A stretch of DNA of 64,000 bases from NCBI RefSeq assembly GCF_001421535.1, contig NZ_LMKN01000001.1, forward strand, positions 1,150,266 through 1,214,265, written 5' to 3'. Below are positions 26,483-37,870 of this stretch, piece after piece (within the stretch, counting starts at the first letter, position 1; the number at the start of each line of letters is the position of its first letter). A model generated the notes under the pieces. The model was not told where the DNA came from. It saw only the letters and a program-made list of their open reading frames with translations, and searched no databases. The position numbers and the translations under genes were made by a program. The DNA is from Sphingomonas sp. Leaf20 (GTDB taxonomy: Bacteria; Pseudomonadota; Alphaproteobacteria; Sphingomonadales; Sphingomonadaceae).

Positions 26483-27244
26483 ATGCCAGATCATTCTCCA
26501 GCGCTCGCTTTCGAATGCGTCACCAAGCGGTTCGGCGCGACCACCGCCGTCGATGCGGTCTCGCTGGACATCGCGGGCGGCAGCTTCGTCGCGCTCGTCG
26601 GCACGTCGGGATCGGGCAAGTCGACGCTGCTGAAGACGATCAACCGCCTGATCGAGCCGAGCGACGGCCGCGTCGCGATCGACGGCACCGACGTCGCGAC
26701 GGGGCCCGCGTCCGACCTCCGCCGCCGGATCGGCTATGTCTTCCAGAATATCGGGCTGTTCCCGCACATGACGATCGCCGAGAACATCGCGATCGGGCTG
26801 CGCATCGCGGGTCGCGCGCAGGACGCGCGCATCGACGACCTGCTCGACCTCGTCGACCTGCCGCGCGCCATTGCCGGGCGGCTCCCCGACGCGCTCTCGG
26901 GCGGTCAGCGACAGCGCGTCGGGATCGCGCGCGCGCTCGCGCCGGGGGCAAAACTGCTGCTGCTCGACGAGGCGTTCGGCGCGCTCGACCCGGTGACGCG
27001 CGACGCGCTCGGCACGCGGATCCGCGACCTCCACGACCGGCTGGGCCTCACCACGATCCTCGTCACGCACGACATGGCGGAGGCGCTGCTGCTCGCCGAC
27101 CGCGTCCTCGTCATGAAGGCGGGCCGGATCGTCGCCGACGCGACGCCCGCCGATCTCGTCGCGGGCAAGGGCGGCGACGACGCGCAGGCGCTCGTCCAGG
27201 TCCCGCGCGCGCAGGCCGAACGCCTCCAGGCGCTCGTCGCATGA
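26483..27244 (+). CDS. Osmoprotectant/glycine betaine ABC transporter ATP-binding protein
   Basis: A 253-aa ABC ATPase of the OpuCA/ProV type. Walker A is GTSGSGKSTLLKTINRLIEP, the Q-loop YVFQNIGLFPHMT, the signature ALSGGQRQRVGIARAL and Walker B LLLLDEAFGALDPVTR. No C-terminal CBS domains are present, so it is shorter than OpuCA of Gram-positives. ATG 26483 (MPDHSPALAF) is chosen; ATG 26459 would add eight residues, and neither has a strong Shine-Dalgarno. Its stop overlaps the permease start by 4 bp. Confidence 0.88.
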   Translation: MPDHSPALAFECVTKRFGATTAVDAVSLDIAGGSFVALVGTSGSGKSTLLKTINRLIEPSDGRVAIDGTDVATGPASDLRRRIGYVFQNIGLFPHMTIAENIAIGLRIAGRAQDARIDDLLDLVDLPRAIAGRLPDALSGGQRQRVGIARALAPGAKLLLLDEAFGALDPVTRDALGTRIRDLHDRLGLTTILVTHDMAEALLLADRVLVMKAGRIVADATPADLVAGKGGDDAQALVQVPRAQAERLQALVA

Positions 27245-28782
27245 GCGCGTTCCTCGACGCGCTCACCCGCGTACCGCCGCTGCTCGCCAGTCACGTGCTG
27301 CTGTCCGCGGCCGCGCTGCTGCTGGGGATCGCGATCAGCCTGCCGCTCGGCGTGTGGGCGGCGCGCAACGCCGCGGTCGCGCGCGTCGCGCTGGGCTTTG
27401 CCAGCCTCGTCCAGACGATCCCGAGCCTCGCGCTGCTCGCGCTCTTCTACCCGCTGCTGCTCAGCCTGTCCGCGCTGGTCGGCGGCGGCATCCCTGCGCT
27501 CGGCTTCCTGCCCTCGCTGATCGCGCTGACGCTCTATGCGCTGCTGCCGATCCTGCGCAACGCGGTTGCGGGGCTGCAGGGGATCGACCCCGCGATCGTG
27601 CAGGCGGCCGATGCGGTCGGCATGACGCGCGCGCAGAAGCTCCGCCTCGTCGAGGCGCCGCTCGCCGCGCCCGTGGTGATCGCAGGCATCCGTACCGCCG
27701 CGGTCTGGACGATCGGCGCGGCGACGCTGTCGACAACGGTCGGCCAGCCGAGTCTGGGCGACATGATCTTCGCCGGGCTCCAGACGCAGAACTGGGCGCT
27801 CGTTCTCGCGGGCTGCCTGTCCGCCGCCGCGCTCGCCTTGAGCGTCGACGCGCTGATCGGCGGGATCGAATTCGGGATCCGCACGCGCCGCCGCTGGCTC
27901 TGGATCGCGAGCGCCATCCTGCTCGTCGCGGGGGCCGCGGCCGCCACCGCGCCGCTCTGGCCGCGCGGCGGCGGCGGTGACCGGACCGTCGTCGTCGGCG
28001 CGAAGAATTTCGCCGAGCAATATATCCTCGCGCGCCTGATCGGCGACCGGCTCGAACGCGCGGGCTACACCGTGCAATACCGCGACGGGCTCGGCTCGGC
28101 GGTCGTCTTCGGTGCGCTCGCGGGGGACGATATCGACGTCTATGTCGATTATGCGGGCACGATCTGGTCGAACGAGATGAAACGCCGCGACGTGCCCGAT
28201 CGCGGCGCGATGGTCAGCGCGATCGGCGACTGGGCACGCCGCACGCACGGCGTCGGCCTCGTCGGCGCGCTCGGCTTCGAGAACGCCTATGCGTTCGCGA
28301 TGAAACGCGACGCCGCGCGCGACCAGCGTATCGTCAGCCTCGACGAACTCGTCCGCGCCGCGCCGCGGCTCGCGCTGGGCAGCGATCTCGAATTTCTCGA
28401 ACGCCCCGAATGGGCGGCGGTCAAGCGCGCCTATCCGCTGCGTTTCGCCCGGACGACGCCGTACAGCCCGACCTTCATGTACCGCGCGCTGCAGAGCGGG
28501 AACGTCGACGTGATCTCGGCCTTCTCGTCCGACGGCCGGATCGCCGCCGACCGGCTGACCGTCCTCACCGATCCGCGCCGTGCGATCCCCGGTTATGACG
28601 CGATCCTGATGGTCGCCCCGGCGCGTGCCCGCGACGCCGCCTTCCTCGCCGCGCTCAGGCCGCTGGTCGGCCGCGTCCCCGTCGAGGCGATGCGCACCGC
28701 CAATTATCAGGTCGACCGCGACACCGACAAACAGACGCCCGAGGCCGCCGCCCGCTGGCTCGCGGCGAAAATCGGTCTGTAA
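27241..28782 (+). CDS. Osmoprotectant ABC transporter permease fused to substrate-binding domain
   Basis: A 513-aa fusion. Residues 1-210 form a BPD_transp_1 permease (LGIAISLPLGVWAARN, then the EAA-like loop QAADAVGMTRAQKLRLVEAPL and AAVWTIGAATLSTTVGQPSLGD). A seventh helix (WLWIASAILLVAGAAAATA) leads into a periplasmic OpuAC-type binding domain from about residue 245. That domain holds VVVGAKNFAEQYILARLIGD, DIDVYVDYAGTIW and NYQVDRDTDKQTPEAAARWL. Such fusions import glycine betaine, choline or related quaternary amines. Coupled to the ATPase gene by ATGA, the system is complete with two genes. Confidence 0.9.
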   Translation: MSAFLDALTRVPPLLASHVLLSAAALLLGIAISLPLGVWAARNAAVARVALGFASLVQTIPSLALLALFYPLLLSLSALVGGGIPALGFLPSLIALTLYALLPILRNAVAGLQGIDPAIVQAADAVGMTRAQKLRLVEAPLAAPVVIAGIRTAAVWTIGAATLSTTVGQPSLGDMIFAGLQTQNWALVLAGCLSAAALALSVDALIGGIEFGIRTRRRWLWIASAILLVAGAAAATAPLWPRGGGGDRTVVVGAKNFAEQYILARLIGDRLERAGYTVQYRDGLGSAVVFGALAGDDIDVYVDYAGTIWSNEMKRRDVPDRGAMVSAIGDWARRTHGVGLVGALGFENAYAFAMKRDAARDQRIVSLDELVRAAPRLALGSDLEFLERPEWAAVKRAYPLRFARTTPYSPTFMYRALQSGNVDVISAFSSDGRIAADRLTVLTDPRRAIPGYDAILMVAPARARDAAFLAALRPLVGRVPVEAMRTANYQVDRDTDKQTPEAAARWLAAKIGL

Positions 28783-28804
28783 CCAGAAAGGAGACCTGCC
28801 CCCC

Positions 28805-28928
28805 GCGTCATCCTGCCCCCTCCCGTCATCCTGCCCCCCCCCCGTCATCCTGACGAAAGTCAGGATCCAGAGCCAGGCAGGACAGCGCTCCGTCATCCTG
28901 GACCCCGACTTTCGTCAGACGACGGGAC
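28805..28928. repeat. Degenerate family D repeat cluster
   Basis: Three CGTCATCCTG starts occur in a row (about 28806, 28824 and 28844). The third continues as CCTGACGAAAGTCAGGATCC, and a diverged inverted partner, CCCCGACTTTCGTCAGACGA, lies near 28900-28919. It fills the gap between the importer and the convergent TonB-dependent receptor gene and may form the shared 3' ends. Confidence 0.75.
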
Positions 28929-28939
28929 GGACGACGGCC

Positions 28940-31636
28940 TCAGAAGAACAGCTTGCGCACGCTCAACCGCACCGTCCGCCCGAGGGGGTCGAGATACCCC
29001 GGCTGATAGGTGTTCGGCACCACCCCCGTCGCGTCGGTCACCTCCTGACGCGTGTTGAACAGGTTCGCGACCGACAGGCTGACGCGCATCCCGCGCAGCC
29101 ACGGCCGCGCCTTCACCCATTCGAGCCGCTGCCCCAGATCGACGAACAGCCGCGCATCCGCGGTCGCGAGCCCGCCGAAATTGAGCGTCTCGGGCGCCGC
29201 CGCGGTCCCGCCATCGACTGTCGTTCCCGTCGCATAGCGTCCCGACAGCCGCACGCCGATGCCGTTGTTGCTATACCCCGCCTGCGCCTCGAACTCGTGC
29301 CGCGCCTGCCCGCCAGTATTGCCGATCGCATCGCCGTTGAGCAGGTCCAGCCGCGGCCCGCCCTCCTGCACCAGCACGCGGTCGGTGAAGTGCCAGGTAT
29401 GGTAGAGCGCGAACTGGACGCGCCCGCCCGCCTGTCCGCCGCGACCCCCGCCGCCGCGACCGAAGCCCCCGCCCCCGCGGCCGCCGCCACCGCCGGGACC
29501 ACCACCGGGACCGCCGCCGCCAGGACCGCCGCCCTCACGCGACGCGTTCGCACCGCGCGCGCCGGGGGCGTCGCCGCCCTCGCCGCGACGCCGCCCCCCC
29601 GGCGGCTGCATCCCCTCGAACGGGTTGGGGCCGGTCCCCGCGCGAAACGCCTCGAGCTCGCGCTGGACCTTCGACTTCAGCGGCGCGGAAAAATTGATCC
29701 CCCAGCGCAGTTCGGACCGCTCGCTGCGCGCGAAGTTGATCGGCCGCCGGTCGATCCGGAGCAACGCGCCCGATCCATCGCGCGTGAACCGGTCGGGGAA
29801 CGCCGCCTCGATCGCCGCGGTCGCGGTCGGAAACGCCGCGATCGGATCGTCGGTGCGGCTGTCGACATAGTTCGCGGTCAGCGTCACGTCGCGCTCGCTC
29901 CACGGCTTCAGCGTCAACCCGAGCTTCTTCACGCGGTTATTGTCCGCGATCAGCCCCGGATTGCCGCCGCTGATCGTCGTGACCGTCGCGGTCGTCCCCT
30001 GTACATAGTCGAACACGCGCACATTGGGCGTCGTGATCGACGGGTTGCCGAGCTGTTGCGCGCTCGGCGCCTGGTCGGTGTCGGTCACCGATGCGATCAC
30101 GCGCAGCGCCGGGATCGGCGACCAGTTCGCGCCATAGCCGAGCGTCGTCAGCGTCCCGAAGTCCGACAGGTGATCCTTCGCGAGGTTGAGATTGGCCGAC
30201 AGCGTCCCGAGGAACGGCAGCACGTCCTTCGACCGGCTCGCGATCGGCAGATCGAGATTGACCTGCCCGTTGACCGTATCGCGCGACACCTCGCCGCGCT
30301 GCGTCAGGCCTGCGCGATACGAGCGGCTCTCGAACCCGGCGGTCTCCGCGCCCAGCTTGATCGTCGTCGAGACCGCACCTGCGGGCAGCGCGAACAGGCT
30401 GCCATTGACCACCGCGTCGACCCCGCCGCTGTTCTGCGCGGCATAGGCGCGGTTGCCCGCCGCCGCGCCGATGTCGCCCGGCGTCAGCGGTCCGAACGGC
30501 TGCGCACCCGGATCGCCCGCCGCGAGCCGCGCGTTGAACGCGGTCGCATCGACGCCGGTGTCGGTGAAGGTCTGCGTGTCGCTGCGATCGTAATTCCCCG
30601 TCAGCGTCCAGCGCCACGTGCCGACGTCCCCGTTCAGCGTCGTCCCCAGATGCGCCGCGATCGACGACACGCGCTGCGCGAGCGGCAGGAACCCGTCATC
30701 GTCGAGCGCGCGGTTGACGCTGCTCCCGTCCGCCAGCGTCAGCGCGGCGATCGGCAGGCCGTTCAGGCTGCGCGTGTCGGTCGATTCGACGCGTCCGTTG
30801 ATCGTCGCGCCGACATTGCCGAAGATGTTGCGCGCATAGACGCTGTTCGCGGTAAAGGTGTTGCTCGACCCCAGCAGCGTCCGGAACGGCGTCGGGTCGA
30901 CGACCGCCCCGCCCGCGCCGACCGCCGCACCCGCGCCGACCGCCCCGCTCGTGCCCCCGCTGGTCCCCGTGACGGGGACGATATCGCGCTCCGCCTCGGT
31001 CAGCGCCGAGGTCGAGCTGTATTCGGCGTGCAGGTTCACGCGCCGGTCGCGCGCGATCGTCAGCAGGTCGAGCTTGGCCTCCGGCGTGCTGCTGCCCCCC
31101 TCGGTCGGCATCCGGCCGATCGCCTCCGCGGTCACCGCACGGAAGCGGCGGCGCAGCACGAAGTTCACCACCTTCTGGTCCGCGCGATAGCCATATTTTA
31201 GCGCGACCTCCTCGGGCAGGATCTCGACGCGCTGGATCGCTTCGGTCGGAATGTCGCGGATCTCGGAAAAGCTCGAGATGCGCCGTCCGTTGAGCAGCAC
31301 CACCGGCGCCCCGCCGCTGCCGCGCCCGCTCGTCGTCTGCGGGCTGAGCTCGGTCAGCAGGTCGGAGATCGAGCTGACGCCGTACGACCGGATCTCCGCC
31401 TGCCCCAGCGTCTGGTCGGGCGGAATGTCGCCGACCACCGACCCCGGCAGCTTGCGCGATCCGGTGATGACGATCTCGTCCGCCTCGCCCGCCTCTTCGG
31501 CCTCCCCCGCCTCGACACCCGTCTGCGCCGCAGCCCCAGTCGCAGCCCCAGTCGCAGTCGGTGCGGGCACCGGCGCCTGTTGCGCCGCCGCGATCGAGGG
31601 CAGGCTCGCCACCAGCATCAGACCGAATTTACGCAT
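28940..31636 (-). CDS. TonB-dependent receptor with glycine-rich tract
   Basis: An 898-aa outer-membrane receptor. The signal peptide (MRKFGLMLVASLPSIAAAQQ) is followed by an Ala/Glu-rich stretch and a TonB-box-like DEIVITGSR. The plug domain contains SDLLTELSPQTTSGRG and VVLLNGRRISSFSEIRDIPT. The beta-barrel follows and ends with the aromatic terminus VRLSVRKLFF. An unusual Gly/Pro/Arg-rich run (about residues 700-740, DNA 29425-29534) interrupts the barrel, between RGANASREGG and RVQFALYHTW. Substrate unknown. ATG 31636 is preferred over a 14-codon longer frame. Only minus-strand genes flank it within 100 bp upstream. Confidence 0.88.
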   Translation of the reverse strand: MRKFGLMLVASLPSIAAAQQAPVPAPTATGAATGAAAQTGVEAGEAEEAGEADEIVITGSRKLPGSVVGDIPPDQTLGQAEIRSYGVSSISDLLTELSPQTTSGRGSGGAPVVLLNGRRISSFSEIRDIPTEAIQRVEILPEEVALKYGYRADQKVVNFVLRRRFRAVTAEAIGRMPTEGGSSTPEAKLDLLTIARDRRVNLHAEYSSTSALTEAERDIVPVTGTSGGTSGAVGAGAAVGAGGAVVDPTPFRTLLGSSNTFTANSVYARNIFGNVGATINGRVESTDTRSLNGLPIAALTLADGSSVNRALDDDGFLPLAQRVSSIAAHLGTTLNGDVGTWRWTLTGNYDRSDTQTFTDTGVDATAFNARLAAGDPGAQPFGPLTPGDIGAAAGNRAYAAQNSGGVDAVVNGSLFALPAGAVSTTIKLGAETAGFESRSYRAGLTQRGEVSRDTVNGQVNLDLPIASRSKDVLPFLGTLSANLNLAKDHLSDFGTLTTLGYGANWSPIPALRVIASVTDTDQAPSAQQLGNPSITTPNVRVFDYVQGTTATVTTISGGNPGLIADNNRVKKLGLTLKPWSERDVTLTANYVDSRTDDPIAAFPTATAAIEAAFPDRFTRDGSGALLRIDRRPINFARSERSELRWGINFSAPLKSKVQRELEAFRAGTGPNPFEGMQPPGGRRRGEGGDAPGARGANASREGGGPGGGGPGGGPGGGGGRGGGGFGRGGGGRGGQAGGRVQFALYHTWHFTDRVLVQEGGPRLDLLNGDAIGNTGGQARHEFEAQAGYSNNGIGVRLSGRYATGTTVDGGTAAAPETLNFGGLATADARLFVDLGQRLEWVKARPWLRGMRVSLSVANLFNTRQEVTDATGVVPNTYQPGYLDPLGRTVRLSVRKLFF

Positions 31637-31715
31637 ATACTGGCACCCCGTTCGTCGAGTGCCCCGGCTAGCGGCCAATTGTCGCAGGATTATGCCCGAC
31701 GCGCGGCACGATCCC

Positions 31716-34094
31716 TCACGGCGTCACCGACGGCACGACGGACACCGGCGGCGCCGCAATCAGCTCCATCTTGGTCGTCGTCGTGCCGAGGTCGATCCCC
31801 GCCTCGCGGAACTGGCGCAACAGCGTGAACAGCAGGTCGCTGCGCACCGGATAGGTGTCGCGCGGGCTTGCGACATAGGCAAAGCAGTTGAGCTTGACGC
31901 GGCCCGCGTCGATCGAATCGATGAACACCTTGACCTCGGGATCGTCGAGCACCTCGGGCTTTTCCGCGAACGCCGCGAACAGCATCGTCCGCACCGCATC
32001 GATGTCGCTTTCGAGCGGGACGGAGAATTGCAGCTGGATCCGGCCAATGGGGGCTGCCAGCGTCATGTTCTGGATCGTCTTGGTGATCAGCTCCGAATTG
32101 GGGACGATCAGCGTCGACCGGTCCGCGACCTGGATCTCGGTCGAGCGCACGTTGATCCGCTTCACGTCGCCCTCCTGGTTGCCGATCCGCACCCAGTCGC
32201 CGATCTTGACCGGCCGCTCGGCGAGCAGGATCAGCCCCGAGACGAAGTTCTGCGTGATCGCCTGCAACCCGAACCCGATCCCGACCGACAGCGCGCCGAG
32301 CACGACCGCGAGCTTCTCCATCCCGATGCCCAGCGCAGCGAGCGCCCACAGCACCGCGGCGATGATCCCGGCATAGCGCGCGACCATCGTCACCGAATTC
32401 TGTGCGCCCGCATCCATCGCGGTCGTCGGCAGATAGCTGTTGACCAGCCAGTGCTGCAGCCCGCGCATGATCGCGAGCGCGACGAACAGCACCGCGAACG
32501 ACCGCAGCACCGCCCCCGGCGAAATCGTCACCTCGCCGATCGTGACGCCGCCCGCGACCGTCCCGAACAGCTCGAACACCGAGGTCACGCCCGCGCCGAA
32601 CGGCGCCATCACCGCGCCGATCGCGAGCATGATCAGCACCAGCCGCAGCGCCGCCGACACCAGCACGCCGATCTGGTCGACCGTCCGGTTGCCGACGCCG
32701 AAGCCGCTGTTCGCGGTCCGGCCGATCCGGTTGGTGCTCGACAGCGCGGCGCGCGACGCGTCGTCGGTGAACGTCATCAACAAATACAGCGTCGCGCCGA
32801 CGATCGCGCCCCACAGCATCCACTGGCCGATCTTCAGCCCGAAATTGACATAGCCGATCAGCGTCGCGACCAGCGCGACGACGACCGCGATCCACACCAG
32901 CAGCGCGACGATCGCGAGCACGCTGTTGCGCGCGGGCTTTTCGGGGTCGGGCAACGCCGCCGCGCGCAGCCGGCCGAGCGCCATCAGCACGCTCGCGATC
33001 AGCCCGAGATGCAGCACCGCGATCAGCGCGTTCGCCGCGGTCGACGCCGCCGCGCTCGCGCCGATCAGCACGTTCCCCGCGATCAACAACTGCCCGGCAA
33101 AGATCAGCGCCGCCGCCGCCCAGGTATAGGGCCTGAGGCGCTGCGCGGCGGTATCGCCGATCGGCAGCAGCCGCCACGTCGGCTGCGCGCGCAGCAACAG
33201 CGCACCGCCGAGCGACGACAGGAATGCGGTGAAGAACGACAACCCGACGAAACTCGACGCCAGCGTGTTCCACGGCGTCGACAACAGCGCCGACCAGCGC
33301 AGCGACGTCACCAGCGCGAGCGCCGCGAACCCCGGCAACAGCGTCCCGATCACGACCAGCCACAGCGCATAGGCCGACCGCCTTATCCGCCCGCCCGGCG
33401 CATGGTTGGTCGCATAGCCGCGCCCCATCCGGTGCAGCGCGCCGCGTACGGGCCAGAGCAGCACCAGCGCGGCGAGCAGCCCGGCGAGCGCGATCGTCGC
33501 GGCGCGGCTGTCGAACCGCTGGACGAACTGCCTCGCCCCCCCCGCCGCGAACCGGTTGAGCCTGGCGGTGTCGCGCGGCAGGTGATCGACGATCGCGGTC
33601 CACAGCGTCGGCGACAGCGGCGACGGCGATTTCTCGGAGAGCTGCTGGCCGAGTTCCTCCGCCTCCGCCGCCCCGATATCGTCGATCTGCTGCTTGGCCT
33701 CGACCCCGATCAGCCGCGCGCGCTTGATCGCCGAATCGAGCGCCGACTGGCTCTGCGCGAGCAGTCGGCGCTGCTGGCGGATCTCGGGCGCCTCGACCAC
33801 CCCGGGCGTCGTCGCGCCGAGCTCGGTTACGCGCGCCTGGACCAGCGCCATCTCGGGCGTCAGCACACGGACCGCGTCGGCTGCGGTCGCCTGCACCGCC
33901 TGCGCGCGCACGCGCAGCGCCTGCCGCGCCGCATCGTCGCGCGCATCCACCGCCGCATCGTCGATCGCCTGGAGTTCCGCCGACGCGCGCGTCAGCCCCG
34001 CCGCGACGGTCGCGACCTTGGGCTCGTCCTGCGCCGTCGCGGGCAGCGCGGACACGAGAAGCAGCACCGCGGCAAGATAACGAAAAACGCTCAT
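31716..34094 (-). CDS. Mechanosensitive ion channel (MscS family, large form)
   Basis: A 792-aa protein. It has a signal peptide (LAAVLLLVSALPATAQ), a periplasmic coiled-coil region to about residue 190, and many transmembrane helices. The conserved MscS pore and beta domain lies near the C terminus: LGIGMEKLAVVLGALSVGIG, FVSGLILLAERPVKIGDWVR, VPNSELITKTIQNMT. The layout is that of MscK/DUF3772-type channels that release solutes on hypo-osmotic shock. It lies close to the osmoprotectant importer, which would be consistent with osmotic control, but the genes are not one operon. Confidence 0.9.
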   Translation of the reverse strand: MSVFRYLAAVLLLVSALPATAQDEPKVATVAAGLTRASAELQAIDDAAVDARDDAARQALRVRAQAVQATAADAVRVLTPEMALVQARVTELGATTPGVVEAPEIRQQRRLLAQSQSALDSAIKRARLIGVEAKQQIDDIGAAEAEELGQQLSEKSPSPLSPTLWTAIVDHLPRDTARLNRFAAGGARQFVQRFDSRAATIALAGLLAALVLLWPVRGALHRMGRGYATNHAPGGRIRRSAYALWLVVIGTLLPGFAALALVTSLRWSALLSTPWNTLASSFVGLSFFTAFLSSLGGALLLRAQPTWRLLPIGDTAAQRLRPYTWAAAALIFAGQLLIAGNVLIGASAAASTAANALIAVLHLGLIASVLMALGRLRAAALPDPEKPARNSVLAIVALLVWIAVVVALVATLIGYVNFGLKIGQWMLWGAIVGATLYLLMTFTDDASRAALSSTNRIGRTANSGFGVGNRTVDQIGVLVSAALRLVLIMLAIGAVMAPFGAGVTSVFELFGTVAGGVTIGEVTISPGAVLRSFAVLFVALAIMRGLQHWLVNSYLPTTAMDAGAQNSVTMVARYAGIIAAVLWALAALGIGMEKLAVVLGALSVGIGFGLQAITQNFVSGLILLAERPVKIGDWVRIGNQEGDVKRINVRSTEIQVADRSTLIVPNSELITKTIQNMTLAAPIGRIQLQFSVPLESDIDAVRTMLFAAFAEKPEVLDDPEVKVFIDSIDAGRVKLNCFAYVASPRDTYPVRSDLLFTLLRQFREAGIDLGTTTTKMELIAAPPVSVVPSVTP

Positions 34095-34175
34095 CCGCCC
34101 GGCTCTACAGCCTCGCGGTCAAAAACGGGAGGGGCAGCCGCGATGGCTCCCCGCCCTTACCCACCGCCCCCCTGT

Positions 34176-34223
34176 TCTCCCGCGAAGGCGGGAGCCCAGT
34201 CTGGGTCCCCGCCTTCGCGGGGA
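34176..34223. repeat. Family C palindromic repeat
   Basis: CTCCCGCGAAGGCGGGAGCC faces GGTCCCCGCCTTCGCGGGGA around an AGTCTG centre. It lies downstream of pccA and upstream of the mechanosensitive channel gene, so it may mark the pccA 3' end. Confidence 0.85.
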
Positions 34224-34241
34224 CACAAGCGGCGTCTCCCC

Positions 34242-36341
<2,100 letters not shown>

Positions 36342-36396
36342 CTCTCGCCCTAAACTGTGCCGTCTCCCCGGCTTGGCGCCGGGTGCGGACGTGTAA

Positions 36397-36756
36397 TTAC
36401 TGGTACCAGATCATCGATTTGAGCTGCACGGTCCGTGCCTTGGTCAGGTCGGTGCGACAGCCGGCGACCGTCATCCCCTGCGCCGATCCGCCGGCATATT
36501 GCCCGCCCTCGATCACGCATTGCGTGTCGCGGAACTTGAGCCACGCACGCTGGCTCTCGAGCAGCGCCGCGGCATAGCCGAACCCGCCGCCGCGCGACCC
36601 GTCCTGCCCGTCGCGTTGCTTCATATAGGCATAGGTCCGCTTCCACTGCGCGGTCATCGCCGCATCCGCCTGCGCATAGCTGCTGCCCGCGGACCGGGTC
36701 ATCTGCGCCTGTGTCTGCATCGGCGCGGCGGCGATCAGAAGTGCGATCAGCAGCAT
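36397..36756 (-). CDS. DUF1311 (LprI-like) exported protein
   Basis: A 119-aa protein with a short signal peptide ([17 protein letters not shown]). The body fits the DUF1311/lysozyme-inhibitor LprI pattern: [36 protein letters not shown] and [17 protein letters not shown], with two cysteines for a probable disulphide. It overlaps the bioB 3' end by 10 bp, so it is in the propionate operon. A role in propionate use is not obvious; it may be a passenger gene. Confidence 0.8.
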   Translation of the reverse strand: MLLIALLIAAAPMQTQAQMTRSAGSSYAQADAAMTAQWKRTYAYMKQRDGQDGSRGGGFGYAAALLESQRAWLKFRDTQCVIEGGQYAGGSAQGMTVAGCRTDLTKARTVQLKSMIWYQ

Positions 36757-37733
36757 GTCTTGGCCTCGCGCATCGGTTCGGCACCCGTCATCGGCGTCAT
36801 CCCCAGCTTGGCCAGCAACGCCGCATCCGCGCTGTCGCCCGCATTGCCCGTCGTCAGCAGCGTGTCGCCGGTGAAGATCGAATTCGCCCCCGCCATGAAG
36901 CACAGCGCCTGCGTCGCCTCGGACATGCTCTCGCGCCCCGCCGACAGCCGCACCATGCTCAGCGGCATCGTGATCCGCGCGACCGCGACGGTCCGCACGA
37001 ACTCGATATCGTCGATCTTGGCGAGCGGCGTGTCGGCGAGCATGTTGCCGAGCACCGTCCCCTTGACCGGCACCAGCGCATTGACCGGCACGCTCTCGGG
37101 ATGTCGCGGCAGCGTGGCGAGCGCATGGACGAAGCCGACGCGGTCACCGCGCGTCTCGCCCATCCCGACGATCCCGCCGCAGCACACCGATATGCCCGCA
37201 TCGCGCACGTTGGCCAGCGTCTCCAGCCGGTCCTCGAAGGTCCGCGTGGTAATGACGTTGCCGTAATTCTCAGGGGAAGTGTCGATATTATGGTTGTAGT
37301 AATCGAGCCCCGCATCGGCGAGCTGCCGCGCCTGCTCCGCGTCGAGCATGCCGAGCGTCATGCACGTCTCCAGCCCCATCGCGCGGACGCCCTCGACCAT
37401 GGCCACGACCTTCGGCATGTCGCGGGCTTTGGGGTTGCGCCACGCCGCGCCCATGCAGAAACGCTGCGATCCCGCCGCCTTGGCATGCGCCGCGTCGGCG
37501 AGCACCGCATCGACGTCCATCAGCTTTTCCGCCTTCAGCTGCGTATCCGCGCTCGCCGACTGCGAACAATAGCCGCAATCCTCGGGGCACCCGCCGGTCT
37601 TGATCGACAGGAGCGTGCACAGCTGCACTTCGCTCACCGCATGATGCGCGCGGTGAACGGTCTGTGCCTGGTACATGAGTTCGTCGAACGGCAGGTCGAA
37701 CAACGCCGCGATCTCCGCCCGCGTCCAGTCCAT
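36747..37733 (-). CDS. bioB: Biotin synthase
   Basis: A 328-aa radical SAM enzyme inserting sulfur into dethiobiotin. The [4Fe-4S] motif is in [15 protein letters not shown] (CxxxCxxC), and SLMG-type core sequences follow, including [20 protein letters not shown] and [20 protein letters not shown]. Start 37733 ([12 protein letters not shown]) matches the family and has a strong GGGGGAGG Shine-Dalgarno 5 bp upstream. The frame, however, stays open to ATG 37874, which overlaps the mutase stop by 4 bp; those 47 extra codons span a palindromic element. Biotin made here would serve PccA in the same operon. Confidence 0.95.
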   Translation of the reverse strand: MDWTRAEIAALFDLPFDELMYQAQTVHRAHHAVSEVQLCTLLSIKTGGCPEDCGYCSQSASADTQLKAEKLMDVDAVLADAAHAKAAGSQRFCMGAAWRNPKARDMPKVVAMVEGVRAMGLETCMTLGMLDAEQARQLADAGLDYYNHNIDTSPENYGNVITTRTFEDRLETLANVRDAGISVCCGGIVGMGETRGDRVGFVHALATLPRHPESVPVNALVPVKGTVLGNMLADTPLAKIDDIEFVRTVAVARITMPLSMVRLSAGRESMSEATQALCFMAGANSIFTGDTLLTTGNAGDSADAALLAKLGMTPMTGAEPMREAKTCC

Positions 37734-37738
37734 ACGCA

Positions 37739-37855
37739 CCTCCCCCGCCCGCTCGCGGGAGGGGGTCGGGGGGTGGGCACGCGCTACCGGCGTCGCGTCC
37801 GGCTGATGGCGCGAGCCCACCCCCGGCCCCTCCCGCGTGCGGGAGGGGAGAAGAT
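37739..37855. repeat. Palindromic element between mutase gene and bioB (family E)
   Basis: The left arm CCTCCCCCGCCCGCTCGCGG continues GAGGGGGTCGGGGGGTGGGC. The right arm GCCCACCCCCGGCCCCTCCC continues GCGTGCGGGAGGGG. The arms are inverted copies with a perfect inner hairpin CCCCTCCCGC/GCGGGAGGGG in the right one. On the mRNA strand the bioB Shine-Dalgarno is the last part of the left arm. The element is open in the bioB frame. A related half-element lies at 61769-61803. Confidence 0.85.
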
Positions 37856-37870
37856 TTGCCATCGTATCGG

